Shown here piece by piece: positions 1-7,005 of a DNA stretch of 59,601 nucleotides; the first letter of the stretch is position 1, and each line of letters opens with the position of its first letter. The stretch comes from Solidesulfovibrio fructosivorans JJ] (GTDB lineage Bacteria; Desulfobacterota; Desulfovibrionia; Desulfovibrionales; Desulfovibrionaceae), in the NCBI RefSeq assembly GCF_000179555.1, contig NZ_AECZ01000024.1, positions 1 through 59,601 on the forward strand. Direction: 5' to 3'. The notes below the pieces were generated by a model, which had not been told where the DNA came from, made no database searches, and was given only the letters and a program-made list of their open reading frames with translations. The position numbers and the translations under genes were made by a program.

Positions 1-5
1 AGAGC

Positions 6-47
6 GCGAGAGGGGGACCCTTTTTTCAAAAAGGGTCCCCCTCTCGC
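6..47 (-). repeat. Intergenic hairpin repeat, family A
   Basis: Perfect 20-bp inverted repeat (6-25 pairs with 28-47) with a two-base tip; the arm reads GCGAGAGGGGGACCCTTTTT. It lies 27 bases past the stop codon of the carbamoyltransferase gene, in the 3' position on the minus strand. The A/T run is at the tip of the stem and not behind it, so it is not a textbook intrinsic terminator, though a 3'-end role is the simplest reading. Related hairpins lie at 2874, 13789, 15269, 19234, 33441 and 39178. Confidence 0.85.
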
Positions 48-74
48 ATTCTCTTCCTTCTCTTTTCTTTCGGC

Positions 75-1940
75 CTAATCCAGTTCGTACTCGTCGCGCC
101 AATCGCCGGATTCGGCGAATTCGGGTTGTTTTTCCTTGTCGAAGAGGCAGTCGCCGACCACGAGGTAATCCATCTCGGTGCGCATGAAGCAGCGGTAGGC
201 GTCCCAGGGAGAGCAGACGATGGGCTCACCGCGCACGTTGAAGCTCGTGTTGACCACCACCGGGCAGCCGTGGCGGGCGTTAAAGGTGCTGATGAGCTTG
301 TGGTAGCGCGGATTGGTGGCCGCGTGCACGGTCTGGATGCGGGCCGAGAAGTCCACGTGGGTGATGGCCGGGAGCTTGGAGCGCTCGACGTAAAGCCGGT
401 CGAACATGGGCTTTTGCCAGTAGCCCTCGGGCAGCTCGAAGCGCAGCTTTTCGGCCACCGGGGCCACCAGCAGCATGTAGGGCGAGGGCCGGTCCTGCTC
501 GAAACAGTCGGAGACGGCCTCGGCCAGGACCGAGGGGGCAAAGGGCCGAAATCCCTCGCGGTATTTGATCTTGAGGTTGAGCTTTTTCTGCATCTCCGGG
601 TTTCGCGGATCGCCCAGGATGCTGCGGCCGCCAAGGGCACGCGGGCCGTATTCCATGCGGCCCTGGAACCAGCCCACCACCTTGCCGTCGGCCAAGAGGT
701 CGGCGACCTTGGCGCAAAGCGCGTCGAACTCGTCGTAGACCTCGCAGGGCGCGTCATTGCGGGAGGCCACGCGCAGCGCGTCGCGGCGGGTGAACTCCGG
801 CCCCAGGTACGAGCCGGCCATGCGGTCCATGGCCCCTTCGGGCAGGGGCGCGCGTTCGTGACCGGCCCAGACGTGGTGGGCGGCCAGGGCCGCGCCAAGC
901 GCGCCGCCGGCGTCGCCGGCCGCCGGCTGAATCCAGACGTCGTCGAACACCCCGGCCCGCAGCAGCTTGCCGTTGGCCACGCAGTTGAGCGCCACGCCGC
1001 CGGCCATGACCAGGTTCTTGCAGCCCGAAAGCTCCCGGGCCGTCTTGGCCAGAAGCATGACCACGTCTTCGGTGACTTCCTGGATGGCCAGGGCCATGTC
1101 CATGTGCTCCTGGGACAGGTCCGACTCGGCGGCGCGCTTGGGCAGGCCGAACAGCCGCTCCCACTTGCCGTCCCGGCACATGGTGAGCCCGGTGGCGTAG
1201 TCGAAGTAGGCCATGTTGAGCAGCATGGAGCCGTCGGGGCGCAGGTCGACCAGTTCGTCCAGGATCTTTTGCTTGTACGTCTCCACCCGCTCGGAACCGG
1301 CGATGCCGTAGGGAGCGAGTCCCATGAGCTTGTACTCGCCGGAGTTGACCTTGAAGCCGCAGTAGTAGGTGAAGGCGGAATAGAGCAGTCCCAGGGAATG
1401 CGGGAAGTCGAGCTCGCGCAGGAAGGTGATGTCCTTGCCGCGCCCGACGCCGATGGTGGTGGTGGACCACTCGCCCACGCCGTCGATGGTGAGGATCGCC
1501 GCCTCGTCGAAGGGCGAGGGGTAAAAGGCCGAGGCCGCGTGGGACAGGTGGTGCTCCGGGAAAAGAATGCGCGGCTTGCCCCGGCCGAACTTGGCCAGTT
1601 CCTCGCGCAACATCTTTTTCATGAAGAGCTTTTCCTTGATCCACACCGGCATGGCCGACAGGAAGCTCACCACGCCGCGCGGCGCGAAGCCGTGGTACGT
1701 CTCCATCAGCCGCTCGAATTTGAGGTACGGCTTGTCGTAGAAGGCGACGGCGGCCAGATCGGACAGGCCGACGCCGCCTTCCTCGAGCACGTAGGCGGCC
1801 GCCTTCCGGGGGAAGGCGGCGTCGTGCTTCTTGCGGGTGAAGCGTTCCTCATGGGCGGCGGCCACGACGACGCCGTCGCGCAAAAGCGCGGCCGCGCTGT
1901 CGTGGTAGTAGGCGGAAAGCCCGAGTATGTATTCGGCCAT
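75..1940 (-). CDS. Carbamoyltransferase, NodU/CmcH (SxtI-like) family
   Basis: 621 aa from the ATG at 1940; the frame is open 47 codons further upstream, but MAEYILGLSAYYHDSAAALL is the usual start of this family. Visible landmarks are the N-terminal Kae1/ASKHA-like half with HHLSHAASAFYPSPF and LTIDGVGEWSTTTIG (about residues 130-165), and the C-terminal half with EYGPRALGGRSILGDPRNP. Members move a carbamoyl group from carbamoyl phosphate, through carbamoyl-adenylate, to a hydroxyl group of a sugar or secondary metabolite. The acceptor cannot be read from the sequence. It is the third gene of a compact minus-strand set, 11 bases after a 49-aa membrane peptide and downstream of an SxtJ-like protein. 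Confidence 0.93.
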   Translation of the reverse strand: MAEYILGLSAYYHDSAAALLRDGVVVAAAHEERFTRKKHDAAFPRKAAAYVLEEGGVGLSDLAAVAFYDKPYLKFERLMETYHGFAPRGVVSFLSAMPVWIKEKLFMKKMLREELAKFGRGKPRILFPEHHLSHAASAFYPSPFDEAAILTIDGVGEWSTTTIGVGRGKDITFLRELDFPHSLGLLYSAFTYYCGFKVNSGEYKLMGLAPYGIAGSERVETYKQKILDELVDLRPDGSMLLNMAYFDYATGLTMCRDGKWERLFGLPKRAAESDLSQEHMDMALAIQEVTEDVVMLLAKTARELSGCKNLVMAGGVALNCVANGKLLRAGVFDDVWIQPAAGDAGGALGAALAAHHVWAGHERAPLPEGAMDRMAGSYLGPEFTRRDALRVASRNDAPCEVYDEFDALCAKVADLLADGKVVGWFQGRMEYGPRALGGRSILGDPRNPEMQKKLNLKIKYREGFRPFAPSVLAEAVSDCFEQDRPSPYMLLVAPVAEKLRFELPEGYWQKPMFDRLYVERSKLPAITHVDFSARIQTVHAATNPRYHKLISTFNARHGCPVVVNTSFNVRGEPIVCSPWDAYRCFMRTEMDYLVVGDCLFDKEKQPEFAESGDWRDEYELD

Positions 1941-1951
1941 GAACCTACTCG

Positions 1952-2101
1952 TTAAAACAGGGTGTAGATGAAAGGCGCCACGGCCGTGCCGCTGGTCAGC
2001 ACGACGAGGACACCGAAAAGCAGCAACACGAGGATGATGGGCAAAAGCCAGAATTTTTTCCGAACCCGCAGAAATCCCCAAAGTTCACGCAGAAATTCCA
2101 T
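1952..2101 (-). CDS. 49-aa single-pass membrane peptide, DUF5989/SxtK-like
   Basis: Starts MEFLRELWGFLRVRKKFWLL and continues as one hydrophobic helix (about residues 17-36) to the end VAPFIYTLF. The basic RVRKK before the helix predicts a cytoplasmic N-terminus. From memory, peptides of this length and pattern accompany CmcH-type carbamoyltransferases and SxtJ proteins (DUF5989; SxtK in the saxitoxin cluster); family assignment is by pattern and gene order. Stop is 11 bases before the carbamoyltransferase start, so translation is probably coupled. Function unknown; a membrane anchor or scaffold for the carbamoyltransferase is an inference. Confidence 0.75.
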   Translation of the reverse strand: MEFLRELWGFLRVRKKFWLLPIILVLLLFGVLVVLTSGTAVAPFIYTLF

Positions 2102-2181
2102 GAAACCTCCACAAACCGCCACAGCATACGGAGAGACGTCCGGCCGCGACGGCAAGGTTCTCGCCGGGGGAGCGCCCGGCG

Positions 2182-2598
2182 TCAAAACGGCTGTTCGATA
2201 TCCGCCGCGACAAAGGTATGGTCCCGGACCCGAAACACCGAGTCCTCGCCCTTGCCGAACCGCCGCATCCGCATGGGGTCTTTGCCGCCAAGGGAGCGCA
2301 GGACGCCCATGGGCGTGAGCACCAGGTAGAATATGAGGGAAAGCAACACCTTGGACATGACCATGCCCATGACGTTGGACAGGCCGAACCACAGCTTGGC
2401 CACGGGCTTGTAAAGCGCCGGCGCGATCATATCCAAAAGCAGCAGCAAGGCGGCGATGGTCGCGTAGCGGATTTCCCTGGTGACGAAGAAGACGATCAGG
2501 CTGATCAGGACGAGGGCCATGCCCGTATCCTTGGCCTGTTCCCGCGTGGCCGACAGCCAGAAGGATTTCTTCTGGCGCGTTTGTTCCAATGAAGACAT
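2182..2598 (-). CDS. SxtJ-like membrane protein
   Basis: 138 aa. Two adjoining hydrophobic segments (about residues 27-62, GMALVLISLIVFFV then YATIAALLLLLDMIAP) are followed by a third near residues 79-98 (VMGMVMSKVLLSLIFYLVLT). The pattern KPVAKLWFGLSNVMGMVMSKV with LTPMGVL is typical of the SxtJ family found beside carbamoyltransferases. It opens a three-gene minus-strand set (SxtJ-like, small peptide, carbamoyltransferase), with 80 bases before the small peptide gene. Biochemical role unknown. A stretch of 334 bases upstream (2599-2932) holds two hairpin repeats and no gene that I can support. Confidence 0.75.
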   Translation of the reverse strand: MSSLEQTRQKKSFWLSATREQAKDTGMALVLISLIVFFVTREIRYATIAALLLLLDMIAPALYKPVAKLWFGLSNVMGMVMSKVLLSLIFYLVLTPMGVLRSLGGKDPMRMRRFGKGEDSVFRVRDHTFVAADIEQPF

Positions 2599-2700
2599 AG
2601 GGGGTGGTCGCTCCGAATTGGGCTTTGGCGTCCTGCCGGATCGGGTCGCCAGGACAGATTTCCCTAGCCCGGGGGGGCGTGAGCGTCAAGGGAGGCCGCG

Positions 2701-2775
2701 CCGGGGGAGGGAACCCCTTTTTGAAAAAAGGGGTTCCCTCCCCCGGCCCCCACCCTCCCCAAAAACTTTTCAAGG
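2701..2775 (+). repeat. Intergenic hairpin repeat, family B, with tail
   Basis: Perfect 22-bp stem, 2701-2722 with 2725-2746 (arm begins CCGGGGGAGGGAACCCC), then a C-rich stretch and the tail CCCTCCCCAAAAACTTTT at about 2753-2770. The tail points to the right, so the module is read on the plus strand, but the nearest gene on its hairpin side is the start of the minus-strand sxtJ-like gene. It is one of four modules at a 5' rather than a 3' gene end. With the family A hairpin at 2874 it fills the sxtJ-arfB gap. Confidence 0.8.
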
Positions 2776-2873
2776 GGGGTGAATGCGGCCTCTTCCTAAG
2801 CACCGAGAAGGAACATAGCTCCCCAGGCAAAAAAACAACCCAACTCCATGAAAGAATTTAGGAAGGGGAGAGC

Positions 2874-2915
2874 GCGAGAGGGGAGAACCCTTTGCAAAAG
2901 GGTTTCCCCTCTCGC
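2874..2915 (-). repeat. Intergenic hairpin repeat, family A
   Basis: Imperfect hairpin, GCGAGAGGGG...CCCTTT/AAAAGGG...CCCCTCTCGC, 17 bases past the stop codon of the arfB-like gene (minus strand). On the minus strand the order is gene, hairpin, then GCTCTCCCCTTCC, the same layout as at other gene ends in this window. Possible transcription end or RNA 3'-protecting structure. Confidence 0.75.
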
Positions 2916-2932
2916 ATCCTCTTCCCTCTCCT

Positions 2933-3364
2933 CTATTCTTCTATCTTGGTGCGTTCCCGCTTGCGCGCGCCGTGGCGCTTTTTGGTTTCCAGGCGGCGCA
3001 GTTTCGAGGCCAGGGTGGCCCGGGTCTTGCGGCGCGGGGGCTTGGGCGTCAGGGCGGCGCGCAGGAGCATGACGAACCGCTCCACGGCCAGTTCCTTGTT
3101 GGCGGTCTGGCTGCGGCTGGTCTGGGAGCTGACTTGCAGCACCCCGTCCTTGCCGATGCGCCCGCCAAGGACGGCTCGCAGGCGCTCCTTGGCCGCCGGG
3201 GACAGGCTCGGCGAGGCATCGAGATCAAAAAGCAGCGTCACGCGGGAGCTGACCTTGTTGACGTGCTGCCCGCCGGGGCCGCTGCTGCGCGAGGCGGTAA
3301 ACGTCAGCTCGGACAGCGGGATGGCCACGCCGGGCGTGATGCGCAAAATATCGGACGCGTCCAT
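2933..3364 (-). CDS. arfB: Peptide-release-factor-like ribosome rescue hydrolase (ArfB/YaeJ)
   Basis: 143 aa. Residues 18-45 carry the class-I release-factor catalytic region with GPGGQHVNKVSSRV, including the GGQ motif that hydrolyses peptidyl-tRNA. It lacks the codon-recognition domain of RF1/RF2 and ends in a strongly basic tail (RRKTRATLASKLRRLETKK, KKRHGARKRERTKIEE), which in ArfB enters the empty mRNA channel of a stalled ribosome. Length matches the ArfB family (about 140 aa). It follows the radical-SAM-like gene by 11 bases and is probably cotranscribed with it. Confidence 0.92.
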   Translation of the reverse strand: MDASDILRITPGVAIPLSELTFTASRSSGPGGQHVNKVSSRVTLLFDLDASPSLSPAAKERLRAVLGGRIGKDGVLQVSSQTSRSQTANKELAVERFVMLLRAALTPKPPRRKTRATLASKLRRLETKKRHGARKRERTKIEE

Positions 3365-3375
3365 GGGAGGGTACC

Positions 3376-4056
3376 TTACGTTCTCACATCGATGGTCAGG
3401 CGCGGGGCGGCGGCCTGAAGCCGGCTGACCAGCCGCGCCGGAAAGGCCGAAGGGGGGACGTCCCCGCCCTCGGGAGCCGGTCCCGGGTGAAAAATTTGCA
3501 GGCTCCAGCGGATCGCGCCGGCCGTGGCCAGTTCCCCGGCCAGGACGGCCAGACCCGCCTCGTCCAAGAGTCCGGGATGCCAGGTGGTGCGGATCTCGAA
3601 CGGGATCGCGCCCCGCAGCAGCCGCTCCAGGCTGGCGAACACCGCCGCGCCGCTGCCGGCATCGCCGGTCAGGCGTTCATAGGCCGCGCGCGGCGCCATC
3701 ACGGCCAGCCCCACCCAGTCGCAGGCCGGCAGCACGGAGGCCAGCGCCTCGGGGAAAAGCCCGGTGGTATGGAGTCCCGTCAAAAAGCCGAAATCCCGCG
3801 CGGCGGCCAGGGTTTCGGCCATGCCGGCTAAAAGCGCCGGTTCGCCCCCGGAAAAAAGGACCGCGTCCACCTGCCCCCGCCGGCTTTCCAGCCAGGACAG
3901 CACCGCCGCCGGATCAAAGGCCCCGCCGGCCTCGGGACGGGCGTTGCTGAAGGGACAGCCCCAGGGATCGCCCTGGCAGTAGATCACGGCCGCCAGGGCG
4001 TCGGGATAATCGAGGGGCGAAAGCGGCGTGACGCCGCCGATGGTCAGTCCTTCCAC
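3376..4056 (-). CDS. NrdG-like radical SAM activase with degenerate cluster motif
   Basis: 226 aa from a GTG at 4056, with no ATG near the conserved N-terminus. The fold resembles anaerobic ribonucleotide-reductase activating proteins: IGGVTPLSPLDYPDALAAVI, then the cluster site, then VLFSGGEPALL, LHTTGLFPEAL and EIRTTWHPGLL. The expected CxxxCxxC that binds the 4Fe-4S cluster is CQGDPWGCPFSN (residues 27-38): Asp30 and Ser37 replace two of the three cysteines and only Cys34 remains. The SAM-binding GGEP is kept. No ribonucleotide reductase gene (nrdD) is nearby. Either it no longer makes a radical and has another job, or it is an early relic; the intact frame favours the first. Confidence 0.82.
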   Translation of the reverse strand: MEGLTIGGVTPLSPLDYPDALAAVIYCQGDPWGCPFSNARPEAGGAFDPAAVLSWLESRRGQVDAVLFSGGEPALLAGMAETLAAARDFGFLTGLHTTGLFPEALASVLPACDWVGLAVMAPRAAYERLTGDAGSGAAVFASLERLLRGAIPFEIRTTWHPGLLDEAGLAVLAGELATAGAIRWSLQIFHPGPAPEGGDVPPSAFPARLVSRLQAAAPRLTIDVRT

Positions 4057-4162
4057 GGTGGTTGCCTTTCCCGGTCGCGCTGCCTTTTTTTCCCCGACAG
4101 CCGTGTGGGCGTCAAGGGCCCGGGGAAACAGAGAAAACGGATTGGGGTAGGACGCTCGCGCC

Positions 4163-5308
4163 TCAGCCGCAGTGATCGCTCACGTAGCGGCCGAGCCTGT
4201 CCAGGCCTTCCTCGATATTTTCCAGGGAATTGGCGTAGGAAAAGCGCAGGTGCCCTTCCCCGCCGGGGCCGAAGTCGATGCCCGGGGTCACCCCCACATG
4301 GACCTTCTCCAGGATGTCGTAGGCCAGGGCCAGGGAATCCGGGTTCAGGTGGTCGGCGCGCACGAACACGTAAAACGCGCCAGTGGGTTCGGTGCGCGGA
4401 GACAGGCCGAGCTTTCTGAGCCCGGCGAGCAGCGCCTTGCGCCGCGTGGCGTAGGTTTCGCGCATGGCCTCGGCCGCGGCCAGCCCCTCGGGCGACAAGG
4501 CGGCCAGCCCGGCCCACTGGGCCACGGAAGAGGCGCAGATGAAAAGGTTTTGCTGGAGCTTTTGCAAAAGCCCCATCATGGAGCACGGCGCGATGAGGTA
4601 GCCCAGGCGCAGGCCGGTCATGGCGAAGCGCTTGGAAAAGCCGTTTAGGACCAGCGCGTCCTCGGAAAATTCCAGGGCGCAGCGGGCCCGTCCCTCGTAG
4701 GTCAGGCCGTGGTAGATCTCGTCGGACACCACCGGCAGTCCCGTGGCGCAGGCCGCCTCCATGGCGTCGTCCGAAATCAGGGTGCCGGTGGGGTTGGCCG
4801 GCGAATTGAGCAGGATGCCGGCGGTCATCTCGGAAACCTTGGCCGCGATGGACTCCGGGGTGAACTGGAAGCCGTCCTCCTCGGCCACGGGCACGTAATG
4901 GGGAATGATGCCGGTGAAGCGCAGGAAATTGGGGTAGCAGGCGTAGGCCGGGTCGGTCAGCAGCATGTTGGCCCCGGGCCGGGCCAGGGCGGCAAAGGCC
5001 AGCAGCATGGCCGACGAGGTGCCGCCGGTGACCAGAATGCGGTCAGGGGTGACGCGCACGCCGTATTCGTCGGCGAACAGGCGGCAGAGGGCCTCGCGCA
5101 ACGGCGGGATGCCGAGGCTGTGGGTGTAGTGGGTTTTGCCGTCGGATACGGCCTTGATGGCGGCTTCCTTGACGCAGTCCGGCGTGTCGAAGTCGGGTTC
5201 GCCGATTTCCAGATGGATCACCCGGTGGCCGGCCGCCTCGATGGCGTTGGCCCGTTCCAGGATGTCCATGACGAGAAACGATGTGATGTCCTTGCAGGCG
5301 GGATTCAT
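4163..5308 (-). CDS. PLP-dependent aminotransferase, class I/II (AspC-like)
   Basis: 381 aa from the ATG at 5308 (MNPACKDITSFLVMDILERA); the frame is open upstream but that part has no family character. EIGEPDFDTP near the start, VTGGTSSAMLL, NSPANPTGT, SDEIYHGL and the PLP-lysine segment NGFSKRFAMTGLRLGY (Lys about residue 233) mark a fold-type I aminotransferase. These enzymes swap the amino group between an amino acid and a 2-oxo acid; the exact substrate pair cannot be told. Upstream lies a GTPase gene on the same strand (62-base gap). Confidence 0.93.
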   Translation of the reverse strand: MNPACKDITSFLVMDILERANAIEAAGHRVIHLEIGEPDFDTPDCVKEAAIKAVSDGKTHYTHSLGIPPLREALCRLFADEYGVRVTPDRILVTGGTSSAMLLAFAALARPGANMLLTDPAYACYPNFLRFTGIIPHYVPVAEEDGFQFTPESIAAKVSEMTAGILLNSPANPTGTLISDDAMEAACATGLPVVSDEIYHGLTYEGRARCALEFSEDALVLNGFSKRFAMTGLRLGYLIAPCSMMGLLQKLQQNLFICASSVAQWAGLAALSPEGLAAAEAMRETYATRRKALLAGLRKLGLSPRTEPTGAFYVFVRADHLNPDSLALAYDILEKVHVGVTPGIDFGPGGEGHLRFSYANSLENIEEGLDRLGRYVSDHCG

Positions 5309-5370
5309 GGCAACTGTCCGGTAGGGGATTGCCGGGCGCGACGGGTCGAGTCGCCGCGCCCGGGAAAAAT

Positions 5371-6834
5371 CTAGTCGTTCGTGGCGTCGGGGAGCGGCTG
5401 GCACACGCCCGAGGGGTGGGCGTAGCGGTCGTTTAAAGACTGGATGAACTTCTCGCTGTCCATGATGACCGAGGACAGGGCGTTTCGCGCCTTCTGGCCC
5501 CAGCCGGCCGGCTCCAGGCGGAAGACCGAACGCCAGGGGGCGGTGTTTTTGGCCAGGGCCCGCATGAGCCCCTCGCGCACCGGGCCGTGGGGATAGGCCT
5601 TTTCCACCACCCGGGCCACGGCCGTAACCGACCATTTGCGGGCCAAGTGGTGCAGCCAGCATCCGCCGCCCAGGCACAGCGCAAGAAACGGAATCCAGCG
5701 CCAGGACGCGTCGAACATCCAGCCGAGCCAGTCCGGCACGACGCCGTTGGTGAAGGGGTGGCCGGTGAGAAAGTAGAGCGCCACCAAAACGACGGCCACG
5801 CCGCCAAAGAGCATGGCGTCGCGCCGCAGCGCCCCCTTGCGCCAGCGAAGCAGCATGCCGCGTATCTCCGGCACCCGCAGATCCTCCACCTCCCGGGCCA
5901 ACTTCTCCAGGTCGCCGATGATGCGGTAGGCCCGCTCCACCCGCACCTGGTCCATGCGGCTGCGGATGGCGGCCAGGTCCGCATCGCGTTTGGCCTCGAA
6001 GCGCGCCCGCAAGGCGTCGTCGGCAATGGGCAGGGCGGCCGAGGGCGCGTAGATGCGGTAGAACTTGCCGGCGGTCAGCCCCTGCTGGGCCAGGGCCCGC
6101 TGCCAGGCGCCCACCACCTCTTCGGGGTTGTCCTCCCGGGCGGCGATATCCATCTGATTAAGGATATAGATAAATTTATTGGAGTCGCGGCGGTTGATGG
6201 TGGCCGCGACCAGGTGGGTCAGCGTGTCGCGCATGGCCCCGGGTTCGGGCCGGCGGGCGTCAAAAAGGACCAGCACCAGATCGGAGAGGTCCATGATGTG
6301 GTTGGTGATGCGCAAGGTCGCCGTGCGCTGGGCGTCGGCGTCGAAGCCGGGGGAGTCGATGAGAATAAGCCCGCGCAGCTTGTCGCTGGGGCTGGTCTTG
6401 AGCCGGATGTAGGAATCGATGCGCCCGCCCTCGCCGGGCTCCACCTTCTCCAGCTCCTCGCTCATCTTGTAGAAGGGAAAGCGCAGGTCGGCGTTGAGCG
6501 CCGTGCCGGGCAGCACCCGGGATTCGCCGGCGGCATTGTAGCAGATGACCGTGAACTTGTCGTCCACGGCGTGGGAGCCGGTCTGCTGCACCGGCATGTC
6601 GAGATACGAATTGATAAAGGTGGATTTGCCGGCGGAAAAGGGTCCCAATACGGAAATGAGCGGCCACCAGGCGATCTGGGAGATGGTGGACTGGTCGTTG
6701 CCGAGAAGCCCGAGGCCCCGGCAGACCTTGTCCAGCTTGCCGAAGCTCTCCACCGCGTCGACCAGCAGCGGATTTTCCAGTTGCAGATGTTCCTTGAGGC
6801 TGGCCAGCCTGTCGCGCAGTCGCCCGTCTTCCAT
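5371..6834 (-). CDS. Dynamin-family GTPase with C-terminal membrane segments
   Basis: 487 aa from the ATG at 6834, behind a purine-rich GGGTGGGGGACGT. G1 is GPFSAGKST (about residues 63-71), G3 DSPGFD, and G4 NQMD, which together give a complete GTP-binding domain. After a helical stretch (LEKLAREVEDLRVPEIRGML) two hydrophobic segments follow (DAMLFGGVAVVLVALYFLTG and IPFLALCLGGGCWLHHLA). The layout suggests a membrane-anchored, dynamin-like GTPase; target membrane process unknown. It is read divergently from the membrane protein at 7006, with a 171-bp shared upstream region. Confidence 0.85.
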   Translation of the reverse strand: MEDGRLRDRLASLKEHLQLENPLLVDAVESFGKLDKVCRGLGLLGNDQSTISQIAWWPLISVLGPFSAGKSTFINSYLDMPVQQTGSHAVDDKFTVICYNAAGESRVLPGTALNADLRFPFYKMSEELEKVEPGEGGRIDSYIRLKTSPSDKLRGLILIDSPGFDADAQRTATLRITNHIMDLSDLVLVLFDARRPEPGAMRDTLTHLVAATINRRDSNKFIYILNQMDIAAREDNPEEVVGAWQRALAQQGLTAGKFYRIYAPSAALPIADDALRARFEAKRDADLAAIRSRMDQVRVERAYRIIGDLEKLAREVEDLRVPEIRGMLLRWRKGALRRDAMLFGGVAVVLVALYFLTGHPFTNGVVPDWLGWMFDASWRWIPFLALCLGGGCWLHHLARKWSVTAVARVVEKAYPHGPVREGLMRALAKNTAPWRSVFRLEPAGWGQKARNALSSVIMDSEKFIQSLNDRYAHPSGVCQPLPDATND

Positions 6835-7005
6835 ACGTCCCCCACCCAAGTACAGAATGGCCCCAACTACCCTAAAATCCGCACTTCGTCGAGACGGCGG
6901 CGGCGTCGGACGGAAACCAAACGCCTGAAACCCGCCGAAAAACCTTGCCCCGGAGAGGACGTTGCCGCTATTTCCGGAAAGCCTCACCCCACATGAAGCC
7001 AGCCT

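Noticed and set aside
126..1955. Long plus-strand open frame of 609 codons antisense to the carbamoyltransferase
   Set aside because: It follows the antisense of a clear gene in GC-rich DNA, has no family character and is rich in His/Gly/Val from antisense codons.
75..2598. Saxitoxin-type toxin cluster
   Set aside because: Only the carbamoylation trio is present; no polyketide, amidinotransferase or other sxt core gene.
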